DNA from: Calliopsis andreniformis
Taxonomy: Eukaryota; Arthropoda; Insecta; Hymenoptera; Andrenidae
DNA length: 64,000 bases
Assembly (NCBI RefSeq): GCF_051401765.1
Contig: NW_027480596.1
Location: 744,001 to 808,000 of the forward strand
Direction of reading: 5' to 3'
Under the pieces are notes generated by a model that was not told the DNA's origin, did no database searches, and was given only the letters and a program-made list of their open reading frames with translations. Positions 13,586 to 24,700 of this stretch are shown here, piece after piece (within the stretch, counting starts at the first letter, position 1; every line of letters begins with the position of its first letter). A program made the translations under genes and the position numbers.

Positions 13586-14854
13586 CAACAATCAGTCGTG
13601 AATCCTCAATCCTCAATAGAATATCCTCAATTCACAGGTTTCAATACTCAATACTCAGCCTGCAATCTTCAAATCTCTATCCGCAAACATCAATTCTCAT
13701 CACTCAGCCCTCAATATTCAACGCACAACCCTCGACCATCAATACTCAATACTCAACCATCAATCCTCAATTCTCAATACTCAATAGAATATCCTGAATT
13801 CTCATGGTTCAATACTCAATCCACAATATCCAATAATCAAATCTCAATCCTCAAACATCAATTCTCAACACACAATCCTCAACACTCTGTCCTCTCTCTT
13901 CAATCCTCCATCCTCAATCCTCAATCCTCAATCCTGAACCCTCAATCCTCAGTCCTCAAAGCTCAATCCCTAGTCCTCAATCCTGAATCCTCAATCTTCA
14001 GCCCTCAGTCCTCAACAATCAATTGTCAATCCTCAGTCCTCCATAGAATATCCTCAATTCACAGTTTTCAATACTCAATCCCCATTCTTCAATCTTCAAA
14101 TCTCAATCCACAAACATCAATTCTCATCACTCAACCCTCAACACTCAGTCCTCAATCTTCAATCCTCAATCATCAATCCTCAATCTTCAATCCTCAATAC
14201 TCAATCTTCAATCCTCAATCCTCAATCCTCAATCCTCAATGCTCAATCCTCAATCGTCAATCCTCAATCCCCAATCCTCAATCTTCAATCCCCAATCCTC
14301 AATCCTCAATCCTCAGTCCTCAATCTTCGATCCTCAATACTCAATCTTCAATCCTCAATCCTCAATCCTCAATCCTCAATCCTCGGTCCTCAAACCACAA
14401 TCCTGAATCCTCAACCCTGAATCCTCAACCTTCAGCCCTCAGTCCTCAACAATCAGTTGTCAATCCTCAATCCTCATGGGAATATCATCAATTCACAGCT
14501 TTCAATGCTCAATACTCAATCTGCAATCTTCAAATCTCTATCCACAAACATCAATTCTCATCACTCAACCCTCAACACTCAGTCTTCAATCCTCAATCCT
14601 CAATCCTCAATCCTCAATCCTCAATCCTCATTCTTGAATCCTCAACACCCAATCCTCAATCTTCAATCCTCAATCCTCAATCCTCAATACTCAATCCTCA
14701 ATCCTCAATCCTCAGACCTCAAACAACAATACTCAACCCTCAGTCCTCGTCCTCAATCCACAACCATCAATCCTCAATCCTCAACCTTCAATCATCAATA
14801 TTCAATCTTCAGTCCTCAATCCTCAATCCTCAATCCTCAATCCTCAATCCTTAA
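12959..14854 (+). other. Long open frame produced by the repeat (631 codons), not a gene
   Basis: This is the second-longest stop-free stretch. It translates to the N-P-Q-S-S-I-L cycle with M1 segments appearing as I-E-Y-P-Q-F-T-G-F. The other + frames through the same DNA give the same peptide cycle. I see no start context, intron signal or non-repeat domain. It is listed only so that it is not mistaken for a gene. Confidence 0.9.
13586..14156. repeat. M1 triplet cluster, copy 3 (21 bp shorter)
   Basis: M1 cores at about 13619, 13787 and 14046. The first gap is 168 bp, as elsewhere. The second is 259 bp instead of 280, three heptamers shorter. The register is kept through the length change. 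Confidence 0.83.
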
Positions 14855-15968
14855 TGTTCAATCCGCAATACCCAATCCTCAATCTTCTATCCGCAATCAT
14901 CAATCCTCAATCCTCAATCCTCAATCCTCAATCCTCAATCTTCAGTCCTCAATCCTCAATCTTCAATCCTCAATCCTCAATCCTCAATCTTCAATCCTCA
15001 TTCTTCAATCCTCAATACCCAATCCTCAATCTTCATTCCTCAATCCTCAATCCTCAATTCTCAACCCTCAATCCTGAATCTTCAATCCTCAATAATCAAT
15101 CTTCAATCCTAGATCCTCAATCCCCAAACCACAATCCTTAATCCTCAACCTTCAATCCTCAATCCCCAGTCCTCAATCTTCAATCCTCAATGCTCAATCC
15201 TCAATCCTCAATCCTCAGTCCTCAATCCTCAACCCTCAAACCTCAATCCTCAACCGTCAGTCCTCGTCCTCAATCGTCAACACTCAATCCTCAATCCTCA
15301 ATCTTCAATCCTCAATACTCAATATTCAATACTCAATCCTCAATCTTCAATCCTCAATCTTCAATCCTCAATCCTCAATCCTCAATCCTCAATCCTCATT
15401 CTTCAATCCTCAATACCCAATCCTCAATCTTCAATCCTCAATCCTCAATCCTCAATTCTCAATCCTCAATCCTCAGTCCCCAGTCCTCAGACCTCAATCC
15501 TCAACCCTCAGCCCTCATCGTCAATCCTCAATCCGCAATCCTCAATCCTCAATCCTCAATCTTCAATCCTCATTACTCAATCTTCAATCCTCAATCCTCA
15601 ATCCTCAAACCTCAATCCTCAATCCTGAATCCTCAATACTCAATTTTCAATCCTCAATACTCAATCTTCAATCCTCAATCCTCAATCCACAATCCTCAAT
15701 CCTCAATCCTCAATCCTCAATCCTCAATCCTCAATCCTCAGACCTCAAACATCAATACTCAACCCTCAGTCCTCGTCCTCAATCCGCAACTCTCAATCGT
15801 CGATCCTCAATCTTCAATCATCAATATTCAATCTTCAATCCTCAATCCTCAATCCTCAATACTCAATCCTCAATACTCAATCCTCAATCCTCAATCCTCA
15901 ATCTCCAGTCCTCAAACCTCAAACCTGAATCCACAATCCTGAACCCGCAATATTCAACCCTCAGACTT

Positions 15969-16560
15969 CAACAATCAGTTGTGAATCCTCAATCCTCAAC
16001 AGAATATCCTCAATTCACAGGTTTCAATACTCAATACTCAGCCTGCAATCTTCAAATCTCTATCCACAAACATCAATTCTCATCACTCAACCCTCAATAT
16101 TCAACGCACAACCCTCAACCATCAATACTCAGTACTCAACCATCAATCCTCAATTCTCAATACTCAATAGAATATCCTGAATTCTCATGGTTCAATACTC
16201 AATCCACAATATCCAATAATCAAATCTCAATCCTCAAACATCAATTCTCAACACACAATCCTCAACACTCTGTCCTCTCTCTTCAATCCTCCATCCTCAA
16301 TCCTCAATCCTCAAGAGTCAATCCTCAATCCTCAATCCTGAACCCTCAATCCTCAGTCCTCAAAGCTCAATCCCTAGTCCTCAATCCTGAATCCTCAATC
16401 TTCAGCCCTCTGTCCTCAACAATCAATTGTCAATCCTCAGTCCTCCATAGAATATCCTCAATTCACAGTTTTCAATACTCAATCCCCATTCTTCATTCTT
16501 CAAATCTCAATCCACAAACATCAATTCTCATCACTCAACCCTCAACACTCAGTCCTCAAT
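15969..16560. repeat. M1 triplet cluster, copy 4
   Basis: M1 cores at about 16002, 16170 and 16450 with gaps of 168 and 280 bp. It is the counterpart of 1,316-1,907 in the 14.65-kb duplication. It shares the AACAGAATATCC variant with that cluster, while other members have AATAGAATATCC. Confidence 0.85.
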
Positions 16561-17666
16561 CTTCAATCCTCAATCATCAATCCTCAATCTTCAATCCTCA
16601 ATACTCAATCTTCAATCCTCAATCCTCAATTCTCAATCCTCAATGCTCAATCCTCAATCGTCAATCCTCAATCCCCAATCCTCAATCTTCAATCCCCAAT
16701 CCTCAATCCTCAATCCTCAGTCCTCAATCTTCGATCCTCAATACTCAATCTTCAATCCTCAATCCTCAATCCTCAATCCTCAATTCTCAATCCTCAATCC
16801 TCAATCTTCAATCCTCAATACTCAATCTGCAATCCTCAATCCTCAGTCCTCACTCCTCAATCCTCATTCTTCAATCCTCAATACCGAATCCTCAATCTTC
16901 AATCCTCAATCCTCAGTCCTCAATTCTCAATCCTCAATCCTCAATCCTCAGACCTCAAACATCAATACTCAACCCTCAGTCCTCGTCCTCAATCCACAAC
17001 CCTCAATCCTCGATCCTCATTCTTCAATCCTCAATCCTCAATCCTCAATCCTCAATCCTCAATCCTCAATCCTCAATCTTAATCTTCAACCCTCAATACT
17101 CAACCTTCAATCCTCAATCCTCAATCCTCATTCTTCAATCCTCAAAACCCAATCCTCAATCTTCAATCCTCAATCCTCAATCCTCAATCCTCAATCCTCA
17201 ATGTTCAATCCGCAATACCCAATCCTCAATCTTCTATCCGCAAACCTCAATCCTCAATCCCCAATCCTCAATCCTCAATCCTCAATCCTCAATCTTCAAT
17301 CCTCAATACCCAATCTCCAATACTCAATCCTCAATCCTCAATCCTCAATCCTCATTCTTCAATCCTCAACACCCAATCCTCAATCTTCAATCCTCAATCC
17401 TCAATCCTCAATTCTCAATCCTCATTCCTCAATCCTCAGACCTCAAACATCAATACTCAACCCTCAGTCCTCGTCCTCAATCCGCAACCCTCAATCGTCG
17501 ATCCTCAATCTTCAATCATCAATATTCAATCTTCAATCCTCAATCCTCAATCCTTAATACTCAATCCTCAATCCTCAATCCTCAATCCTCAATCCTCAAT
17601 CCACAGTCCGCAAACCTCAATCCTGAATCCACAATTCTGAACCCTCAATATTCAACCCTCACACTT

Positions 17667-18049
17667 CAACAATCAGTTGTGAATCCTCAATCCTCAATAG
17701 AATATCCTCAATTCACAGGTTTCAATACTCAATACTCAGCCTGCAATCTTCAAAACTGTATCCACAAACATCAATTCTCATCACTCAACCATCAATATTC
17801 AACGCACAACCCTCAACCATCAATACTCAATACTCAACCATCAATCCTCAATTCTCAATACTCAATAGAATATCCTGAATTCTCATGGTTCAATACTCAA
17901 TCCACAATATCCAATAATCAAATCTCAATCCTCAAACATCAATTCTCAACACACAATCCTCAACACTCTGTCCTCTCTCTTCAATCCTCCATCCTCAATC
18001 CTCAATCCTCAAGCGTCAATCCTCAATCCTCAATCCTGAACCCTCAATC
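17667..18049. repeat. M1 pair cluster cut by the domain boundary
   Basis: M1 cores at about 17700 and 17868, 168 bp apart. It is the counterpart of 3,014-3,396 and shares the rare AAACTGTATCC variant with it. The third member of the triplet is missing because the sequence switches to domain 2 type at about 18,050. Confidence 0.82.
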
Positions 18050-18483
18050 CTCAATCTTCAATCCTCAATACTCAATCTTCAATCCTCTATCCTCAATCCT
18101 CAATCCTCAATCCTCAATCCTCAATCCTCGATCGTCAATCTTCAATCCTCAATACTCAATCTTCAATCCTCAGTCCTCAATCCCCAATCCTCAACACTCA
18201 GTACTCAATCTTCAATCCTCAATCCTCAATCGTCAATCCTCAATCCTCAATCTTCAATCCTCAATAGTCGATCTTCAATCCTCAATACTCAATATTCAAT
18301 CCTCAATCCTCAATCCTCAATCCTCAATCATCATTCTTCAATCCTCAATACCCTATCCTCAATCTTCAATCCTCAATCCTCAATCCTCAATCCTCAATCC
18401 TCAATCTTCAATCCTCAATACACAATCCTCAATCCTCAATCCTCAATCCTCAATCCTCAATCCTCAATCCTCAATCCTCAATC

Positions 18484-18971
18484 GTCAATCTTCAATCCTC
18501 AATACTCAATCTTCAATCCTCAATCCTCAGTCCTCAAACCTCAATTCTGAATTCTCAATCCTGAATCCTCAATCTTCAGCCCTCAGTCCTCAACATTCAG
18601 TTCTCAATCCTCAATCCTCAATAGAATATCCTCAATTCACAGTTTTCAATACTCAATACTCAATCTGCAATCTTCAAATCTCTATCCAGAAACATAAATT
18701 CTCATCACTCAACCCTCAACACTCAGTACTCAATGTTCAATCCTCATCCTCAATTCTGAATCTTCAATCCTCAATACTGAATCTTCAATTCGCAATCCTC
18801 AATCCTCAATCCTCAATCCTCAATCTTCAATCCTCAGTACACAATCTTCAATCCTCAATCCTCAATCCTCAATCCTCAATCCTCAATCCTCAATCCTCTG
18901 TCCTTAGTCCTCAAACATTAATCCTCAACCCTCAGCCCTCATCCTCAATCCTCAATCCTCAATCCTCAATC
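18484..18971. repeat. 488-bp tandem duplication, first copy
   Basis: Matches 18,972-19,390 with a spacing of 488 bp. It holds one M1 block (core 18624) with the TCCAGAAACATAAATTC variant. Two 6-bp monomers of the form TCATCC lie inside, near 18,745 and 18,940, in agreement with 488 being two less than 70 heptamers. It directly follows a run of about eight perfect CAATCCT units. Confidence 0.83.
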
Positions 18972-19390
18972 CTCAATCTTCAATCCTCAATACTCAATCT
19001 TCAATCCTCAATCCTCAGTCCTCAAACCTCAATTCTGAATTCTCAATCCTGAATCCTCAATCTTCAGCCCTCAGTCCTCAACATTCAGTTGTCAATCCTC
19101 AATCCTCAATAGAATATCCTCAATTCACAGTTTTCAATACTCAATACTCAATCTGCAATCTTCAAATCTCTATCCAGAAACATAAATTCTCATCACTCAA
19201 CCCTCAACACTCAGTACTCAATGTTCAATCCTCATCCTCAATTCTGAATCTTCAATCCTCAATACTGAATCTTCAATTCGCAATCCTCAATCCTCAATCC
19301 TCAATCCTCAATCTTCAATCCTCAATACACAATCTTCAATCCTCAATCCTCAATCCTCAATCCTCAATCCTCAATCCTCAATCCTCAATC
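18972..19390. repeat. 488-bp tandem duplication, second copy
   Basis: Head-to-tail copy of the preceding unit with M1 core at 19112. It shares TCCAGAAACATAAATTC, CAATTCGCAATCC and ATACACAATC variants. One difference is CATTCAGTTGTC here against CATTCAGTTCTC in the first copy. Confidence 0.83.
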
Positions 19391-21172
19391 GTCAATCTTA
19401 AGTCCACAATCCTCAATTCGCAATCCTCAATCCTTAATCCTCAGTCCTCAAGTATCAATACTCAATCCTCAGTCCTCGTCCTCGATCCACGACCTTCAAT
19501 CCTCAATCCTCAATCTTCATTCATCAATATTCAACCGTCAACCCTCAATCCTCAGTCCTCAACCCTCAATCCTCAATCCTCAATGTTCAATGCTCAATAC
19601 CCGATCCTCAGTCTTCAATCCTCAATCCTCAATCCTCAATCCACAATGCTCAATCCTCAATCCTCAGTCCTCAAACCTCAATCCTGAATCCTCAATCCTG
19701 AATCCTCAATCTTCAGCCCTCAGTCCTCAACAGTCAGTGGTCCATCCTCAATACTCAATAGAATATCATGATTTCACAGCTTTCAATTCTCAATACTCAA
19801 CCTGCAATTTTCAAATCTCTATCCTCAAACATCAATTCTCATCACTTAACCCTCAACACTCAGTCCCCAATCCTCAATATTCGAGCCTCAAACCTCAATC
19901 CTCAATCCACAATCCTCAATCTTCAATACTCAATACTCAATCTTCAATCCTCAACCCCAAGTCTCAATCCTCAATTCGCAATCCTCAATAGTCGATCTTC
20001 AATCCTCAATACTCAATATTCAATCCTCAATCCTCAATACTCAATCCTCAATAATCATTCTTCAATCCTCAATACTCTATCCTCAATCTTCAATCCTCAA
20101 TCCTCAATCCTCAATACCCAATCCTCAATCTTCAATCCTCAATCCTCAATCCTCAATCCTCAATTCTCAATCCTCAATCCTCAATCCTCAGACCTCAAAC
20201 ATAAATATTCAACCCTCAGTCCTCGTCCTCAATCCACAACCCTCAATCCTCAATACTCAATCCTCAATCCTCAATCTTCAATCCTCAATCCTCAATACTC
20301 AATCCTCAATCCTCAATCCTCAATCCTCAATCTTCAATCCTCAATACTCAATCCTCAATCCTCAATCTTAATCTTCAATCCTCAGTACTCAGTCTTCAAT
20401 CCTCAGTCCTCAATCCTCAATCCTCAATCCTCAATCTTCAATCCTCAATACTCAATCTTCAATCCTCAATCCTCAATCCTCAATCCTCAATCCTCAATCC
20501 TAAATCCTCAATCGTCAATCTTCAATCCTCAATACTCAATCTTCAATCCTCAATCCTCATTCTTCAATCCTCAATACCCAATCCTCAATCTTAAATCCTC
20601 AATCCTCAATTCGCAATCCTCAATCCTCAATCCTCAGGCCTCAGGTATCAATACTCAACCCTCAGTCCTCGTCCTCAATCCACGACCTTCAATCCTCAAT
20701 CCTCAATCTTCATTCATCAATATTCAACTTTCAATCCTCAATCCTCAATCCTCAATCCTCAATCCTCAGTCCTCAATGGTCAATCCTCAATACCCGATCC
20801 TCAGTCTTCAATCCTCAACCCTCAATCCTCAATCCTCAATCGTCAATCCTCAATCCTCAATCCTCAGTCGTCAAACCTCAATCCTGAATCCTCAATCCTG
20901 AATCCTCAAACTTCAGCCCTCAGTCCTCAACAATCAGTGGTCAATCCTCAATCCTCAATAGAATATCATGAATTCACAGTTTTCAATACTCAATACTCAA
21001 CCTGCAATCTTCAAATCTCTATCCACAAACATCAATTCTCATCACGCAACCCTCAACACTCAGTCCCCAATCCTCAATATTCAAGCCTCAATCCTCAATC
21101 CTCAATCCACAATCCTCAACCTTCAATCCTCAATACTCAATCTTCAATCCTCTATCCTCAATCCTCAATCCT
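19391..21172. repeat. Domain 2 heptamer stretch left of the 26.2-kb unit
   Basis: No gene. M2 modules lie near 19,447-19,500 (CAAGTATCAATAC form), 20,187-20,240 (AAACATAAATATTC form) and 20,635-20,690. M1 cores lie at 19761 and 20961. TAGTCGATC occurs near 19987. These are single copies of modules that recur in the duplicated region to the right. Confidence 0.75.
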
Positions 21173-21423
21173 CAGTTCGCAATCCTCAATAGTCAATCTT
21201 CAATCCTCAATACTCAATATTCAATCCTCAATCCTCAATCCTCAATCCTCAATCCTCATTCTTCGATCCTCAATACCCAATCCTCAATCTTCAATCCTCA
21301 ATCCTCAATCCTCAATTCTCAATCCTCAATCCTCTGTCCTTAGTCCTCAAACCTCAATCCTCAACCCTCAGCCCTCATCCTCAATCCTCAAACCTCAATC
21401 CTCAATTCTCAATCCTCAATCCT
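21173..21423. repeat. 251-bp tandem duplication, first copy
   Basis: Begins with CAGTTCGCAATCC and contains CTCTGTCCTTAGTCC and one TCATCC 6-bp monomer. It matches 21,424-21,702 at a spacing of 251 bp. That is one less than 36 heptamers, as expected for one 6-bp monomer. Confidence 0.83.
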
Positions 21424-21702
21424 CAGTTCGCAATCCTCAATAGTCAATCTTCAATCCCCAATACTCAATATTCAATACTCAATCCTCAATCCTCAATCCT
21501 CAATCCTCATTCTTCGATCCTCAATACCCAATCCTCAATCTTCGATCCTCAATACCCAATCCTCAATCTTCAATCCTCAATCCTCAATCCTCAATTCTCA
21601 ATCCTCAATCCTCTGTCCTTAGTCCTCAAACCTCAATCCTCAACCCTCAGCCCTCATCCTCAATCCTCAATCCTCAATCCTCAATTCTCAATCTTCAATC
21701 CT
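21424..21702. repeat. 251-bp tandem duplication, second copy with a 28-bp insertion
   Basis: Copy of 21,173-21,423. After about 21,541 the spacing grows from 251 to 279 bp (CTCTGTCC at 21,332 and 21,611). The gain is an internal perfect duplication of 28 bp. It ends just before the start of the 26.2-kb unit. Confidence 0.83.
21513..21568. repeat. Perfect 2 x 28-bp tandem repeat
   Basis: The 28 bases at 21,513-21,540, beginning TTCGATCCTC, are repeated exactly at 21,541-21,568. Twenty-eight is four heptamers. The corresponding first-copy segment has only one, so this is a recent in-register gain. Confidence 0.92.
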
Positions 21703-24700
21703 CAATACTCAATCTTCAATCCTCAATGCTCAGTCCTCAAATATCAATTCTGAATCCTCAATCCGGAACCCTCAATCTTCAGCCCTCAGTCCTCAACAAT
21801 CAGTTGTCAATCCTCAATCCTCAATAGAATATACTCAATTCACAGTTTTCAATACTCAATACTCAATCTGCAATCTTCAAATCTCTATCCACAAACATCA
21901 ATCCTCATCATTCAACCCTCAACGCTCAGTCACCAATCCTCAATATTCAATCCTCAATCCTCAAGCCTCAATCCACAATCCTCAACCTTCAACCCTCAAT
22001 ACTCAATCTTCAATCCTGAATCCTCAATACTCATTCCTCAATGCTCAATCCACGATCGTCAATCTTGAATCCTCAATACTCAATCTTCAATCCTCCATCC
22101 TCAATCCTTAATCCTCAATCCTCATTCTTCAATCCTCAATACCCAATCCTCAATCTTCAACCCTGAATCCTCAATCCTCAATTCTCAAACCTCAATCCTC
22201 AATTCTCAACCTTCAATCCTCAATACTGAACCTTCAATCCTCAATCCTCCATTCTCAGTCCTCAATCCTCAATCCTCAATCTTAATCTTCAATCCTCAGT
22301 ACTCAATCTTCAATCCTCAATCCTCAATCTTCAATCCTCAATCCTCAATCCTCAATCCTCAATCCTCAATCCTCAATCCTCAGACCTCAGGCATCAACAC
22401 TCAACCCTCAGTCCTCGTTCTCAGTCCACAACCCTCAATCCTCAATCCTCAATCTTCATTCATCAATATTCAACCTTCAATCCTCAATCCTCAATCCTGT
22501 ATCATCAATCCTCAATCCTCAATGTTCAATCCTCAACAGCCAATCCTCAATGTTCAATCCTCAGTCCTCAATCCTCAATTCTCAATCCTCAATCCTCATT
22601 CCTCAGTCCTCTCTCCTCAAACCTCAATCCTGAATCCTCAATCCTGAATCCTCAAGCTTCAGCCCTCAGTCCTCAACAATCAGTTGTCAATCCTCAATCC
22701 TCAATAGAATATCCTCAATTCACAGTTTTCAATACTCAATACTCAATCCGCAATCTTCAAATCTCTATCCAGAAACATAAATTCTCATCACTCAACCCTC
22801 AACACACAGTATTCAATGTTCAATCCTCATCCTCAATTCTGAATCTTCAATCCTCAATACTGAATCTTCAATTCGCAATCCTCAATCCCCAATCCTGAAT
22901 CCTCAATGCTCAATCCTCAATGCTCAATCCTCGATCGTCAATCTTCAATCCTCAATACTCAATCTTCAATCCTCAATCCTCAATCCTCAATCCTCAATCC
23001 TCATTCTTCAACCCTCAATACCCAATCCTCAATCTTCAACCCTCAATCCTCAATCCTCAATTCTCAAACCTCAATCCTCAGACCTCAGTCCTCAAACCTC
23101 AATCCTCAACCCTCAGCCCTCATCCTGAATCCTCAATCCTCAATCCTCAATTCTCAATCCTCAATCCTCTGTCCTTAGTCCTCAAACATTAATCCTCAAC
23201 CCTCAGCCCTCATCCTCAATCCTCAATCCTCAATCCTCAATCCTCAAAGTTCAATCCTCAACAGCCAATCCTCAATCTTCAATCCTCAATCCTCAATCCT
23301 CAATTCTCAATCCTCAATCCTCAATCCTCAGTCCTCTCTCCTCAAACCTCAATCCTGAATCCTCAATCCTGAATCCTCAAGCTTCAGCCCTCAGTCCTCA
23401 ACAATCAGCTGTCAATCCTCAATCCTCAATAGAATATCATCAATTTACAGTTTTCAATACTAAATACTGAATCTGCAATCTTCAAATCTCTATCCACAAA
23501 CATCAATTCTCATCATTCAACCGTCAACACTCAGTCCTCAATGTTCAATCCTCAATCCTCAATTCTCAATCTTCAATCCTCAATACTGAACCTACAATCC
23601 TCAATCCTCAATCCTCAGTCCTCAATCCTCAATCCTCAATCTTCAATCCTCAATAGTCGATCTTCAATCCTCAATCCTCAATCCTCAATCCTCAATCCTC
23701 AATCCTCAATCCTCTATCCTCAATCTTAATCTTCAATCCTCAATCCTCAATCCTCAATCCTCAACCTTCAATACTCGATACTCAATCTTCAATCCTCAAT
23801 CCTCAATCCTCAATCCTCAATCCCCAATCCTCAATCCTCAATCGTCAATCTTCAATCCTCAATACTCAATCCTCAATCCTCAATCCTCTGTCCTCAATCC
23901 TCAATCCTCATTCTTCAAGCCTCAATACCGAATCCTCAATCTTAAATCCTCAATCCTCAATTCGCAATCCTCAATCCTCAATCCTCAGGCCTCAAGTATC
24001 AATACTCAACCCTCAGTCCTCGTCCTCAATCCACGACCTACAATCCTCAATCCTCAATCTTCATTCATCAATATTCAACCTTCAGTCCTCAATCCTCAAT
24101 ACTCAATCCTCAATCCTCAATCCTCAATGTTCAATCCTCAATACCCGATCCTCCGGCTTCAATCCTCAACCCTCGATCCTCAATCCTCAATCCTCAACCC
24201 TCAATCCTCAGTCTTCAAACCTCAATCCTGAATCCACAATCCTGAATCCTCAATCTTCAGCACTCAGTCCTCAACAATCAGTGGTCCATCCTCAATCCTC
24301 AATAGAATATCATGATTTCACAGTTTTCAAGTCTCAGTACTCAACATGCAATCTTCAAATCTCTATCCACAAACAGCAATCCTCATCACTCAACCCTCAA
24401 CACTCAGTCCCCAATCCTCAATATTCAAGCCTCAATCCTCAATCCTCAATCCTCAATCCTCAACCTTCAATCCTCAATACTGAATCTTCTATCCTCAATC
24501 CCCAACCCTCAATCCTCAATTCGCAATCCTCAATAGTCGATCTTTAATCCTCAATACTTAATATTCAATCCTCAATCCTCAATCCTCAATCCTCAATCCT
24601 CAATTCTCAATCCTCAATCCTCAATCCTCAGACCTCAAACATAAATATTCAACCCTCAGTCCTCGTCCTCAATCCACAACCCTCAATCCTCAATCCTCAA

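Larger units (their letters stand above)
1..18049. repeat. Array domain 1 (CATGGTTC / CCGCAATACCC variants)
   Basis: This part carries variants that I do not find further right. CATGGTTC occurs six times, at about 1533, 3231, 10771, 13803, 16186 and 17884. CCGCAATACCC follows ATGTTCAAT near 209, 1948, 2548, 4171, 5550, 7200, 13120, 14854 and 17201. Its M2 modules mostly read AACATCAATACTCAACCC. M1 cores lie at about 1349, 1517, 1797, 3047, 3215, 3495, 3866, 4342, 5245, 5721, 7679, 8665, 9629, 10587, 10755, 11516, 12341, 13619, 13787, 14046, 14480, 16002, 16170, 16450, 17700 and 17868. There is no gene. Everything between the modules is ordinary heptamer with point variants. The right edge is placed where the 14.65-kb duplicate stops matching. 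Confidence 0.8.
14647..18049. repeat. Right copy of the 14.65-kb-spaced direct duplication
   Basis: Same orientation and nearly the same sequence as 1-3,396. It contains an M1 triplet at 16,002/16,170/16,450 and a second M1 pair at 17,700/17,868, matching those at 1,349-1,797 and 3,047/3,215. The right end coincides with the change from domain 1 to domain 2 markers, so that boundary is a duplication or recombination breakpoint. It lies inside the longest open frame of the window. Confidence 0.88.
15981..19052 (+). other. Longest open frame in the window (1,023 codons), not a gene
   Basis: The reading frame is stop-free for 3.07 kb and encodes only the N-P-Q-S-S-I-L cycle and its point variants. 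It runs across the end of the 14.65-kb duplicate at about 18,050 and part of the 488-bp duplication, so it has no independent boundaries. Overlapping open stretches in another frame, such as 16,643-17,557, give the same peptide. The counterpart DNA in the left copy is interrupted, for example by TAA near 1,505 (CCTAATAC) where this copy has CTCAATAC. That argues against purifying selection on a protein. A repeat protein cannot be formally excluded without transcript data. Confidence 0.9.

Noticed and set aside
15981..19052. A possible giant N-P-Q-S-S-I-L repeat protein of about 1,020 residues
   Set aside because: The same peptide cycle appears in all three + frames of a stop-free heptamer. 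The frame crosses duplication breakpoints, and the duplicate copy is interrupted by a stop near 1,505. There is no non-repeat domain.
20955..20970. Promoter-like or restriction-site motifs in M1 (GAATTC, AAGCTT, ATATAT near 32,570)
   Set aside because: They are recurrent variants of the repeat. They may serve as markers, but nothing around them supports a promoter.
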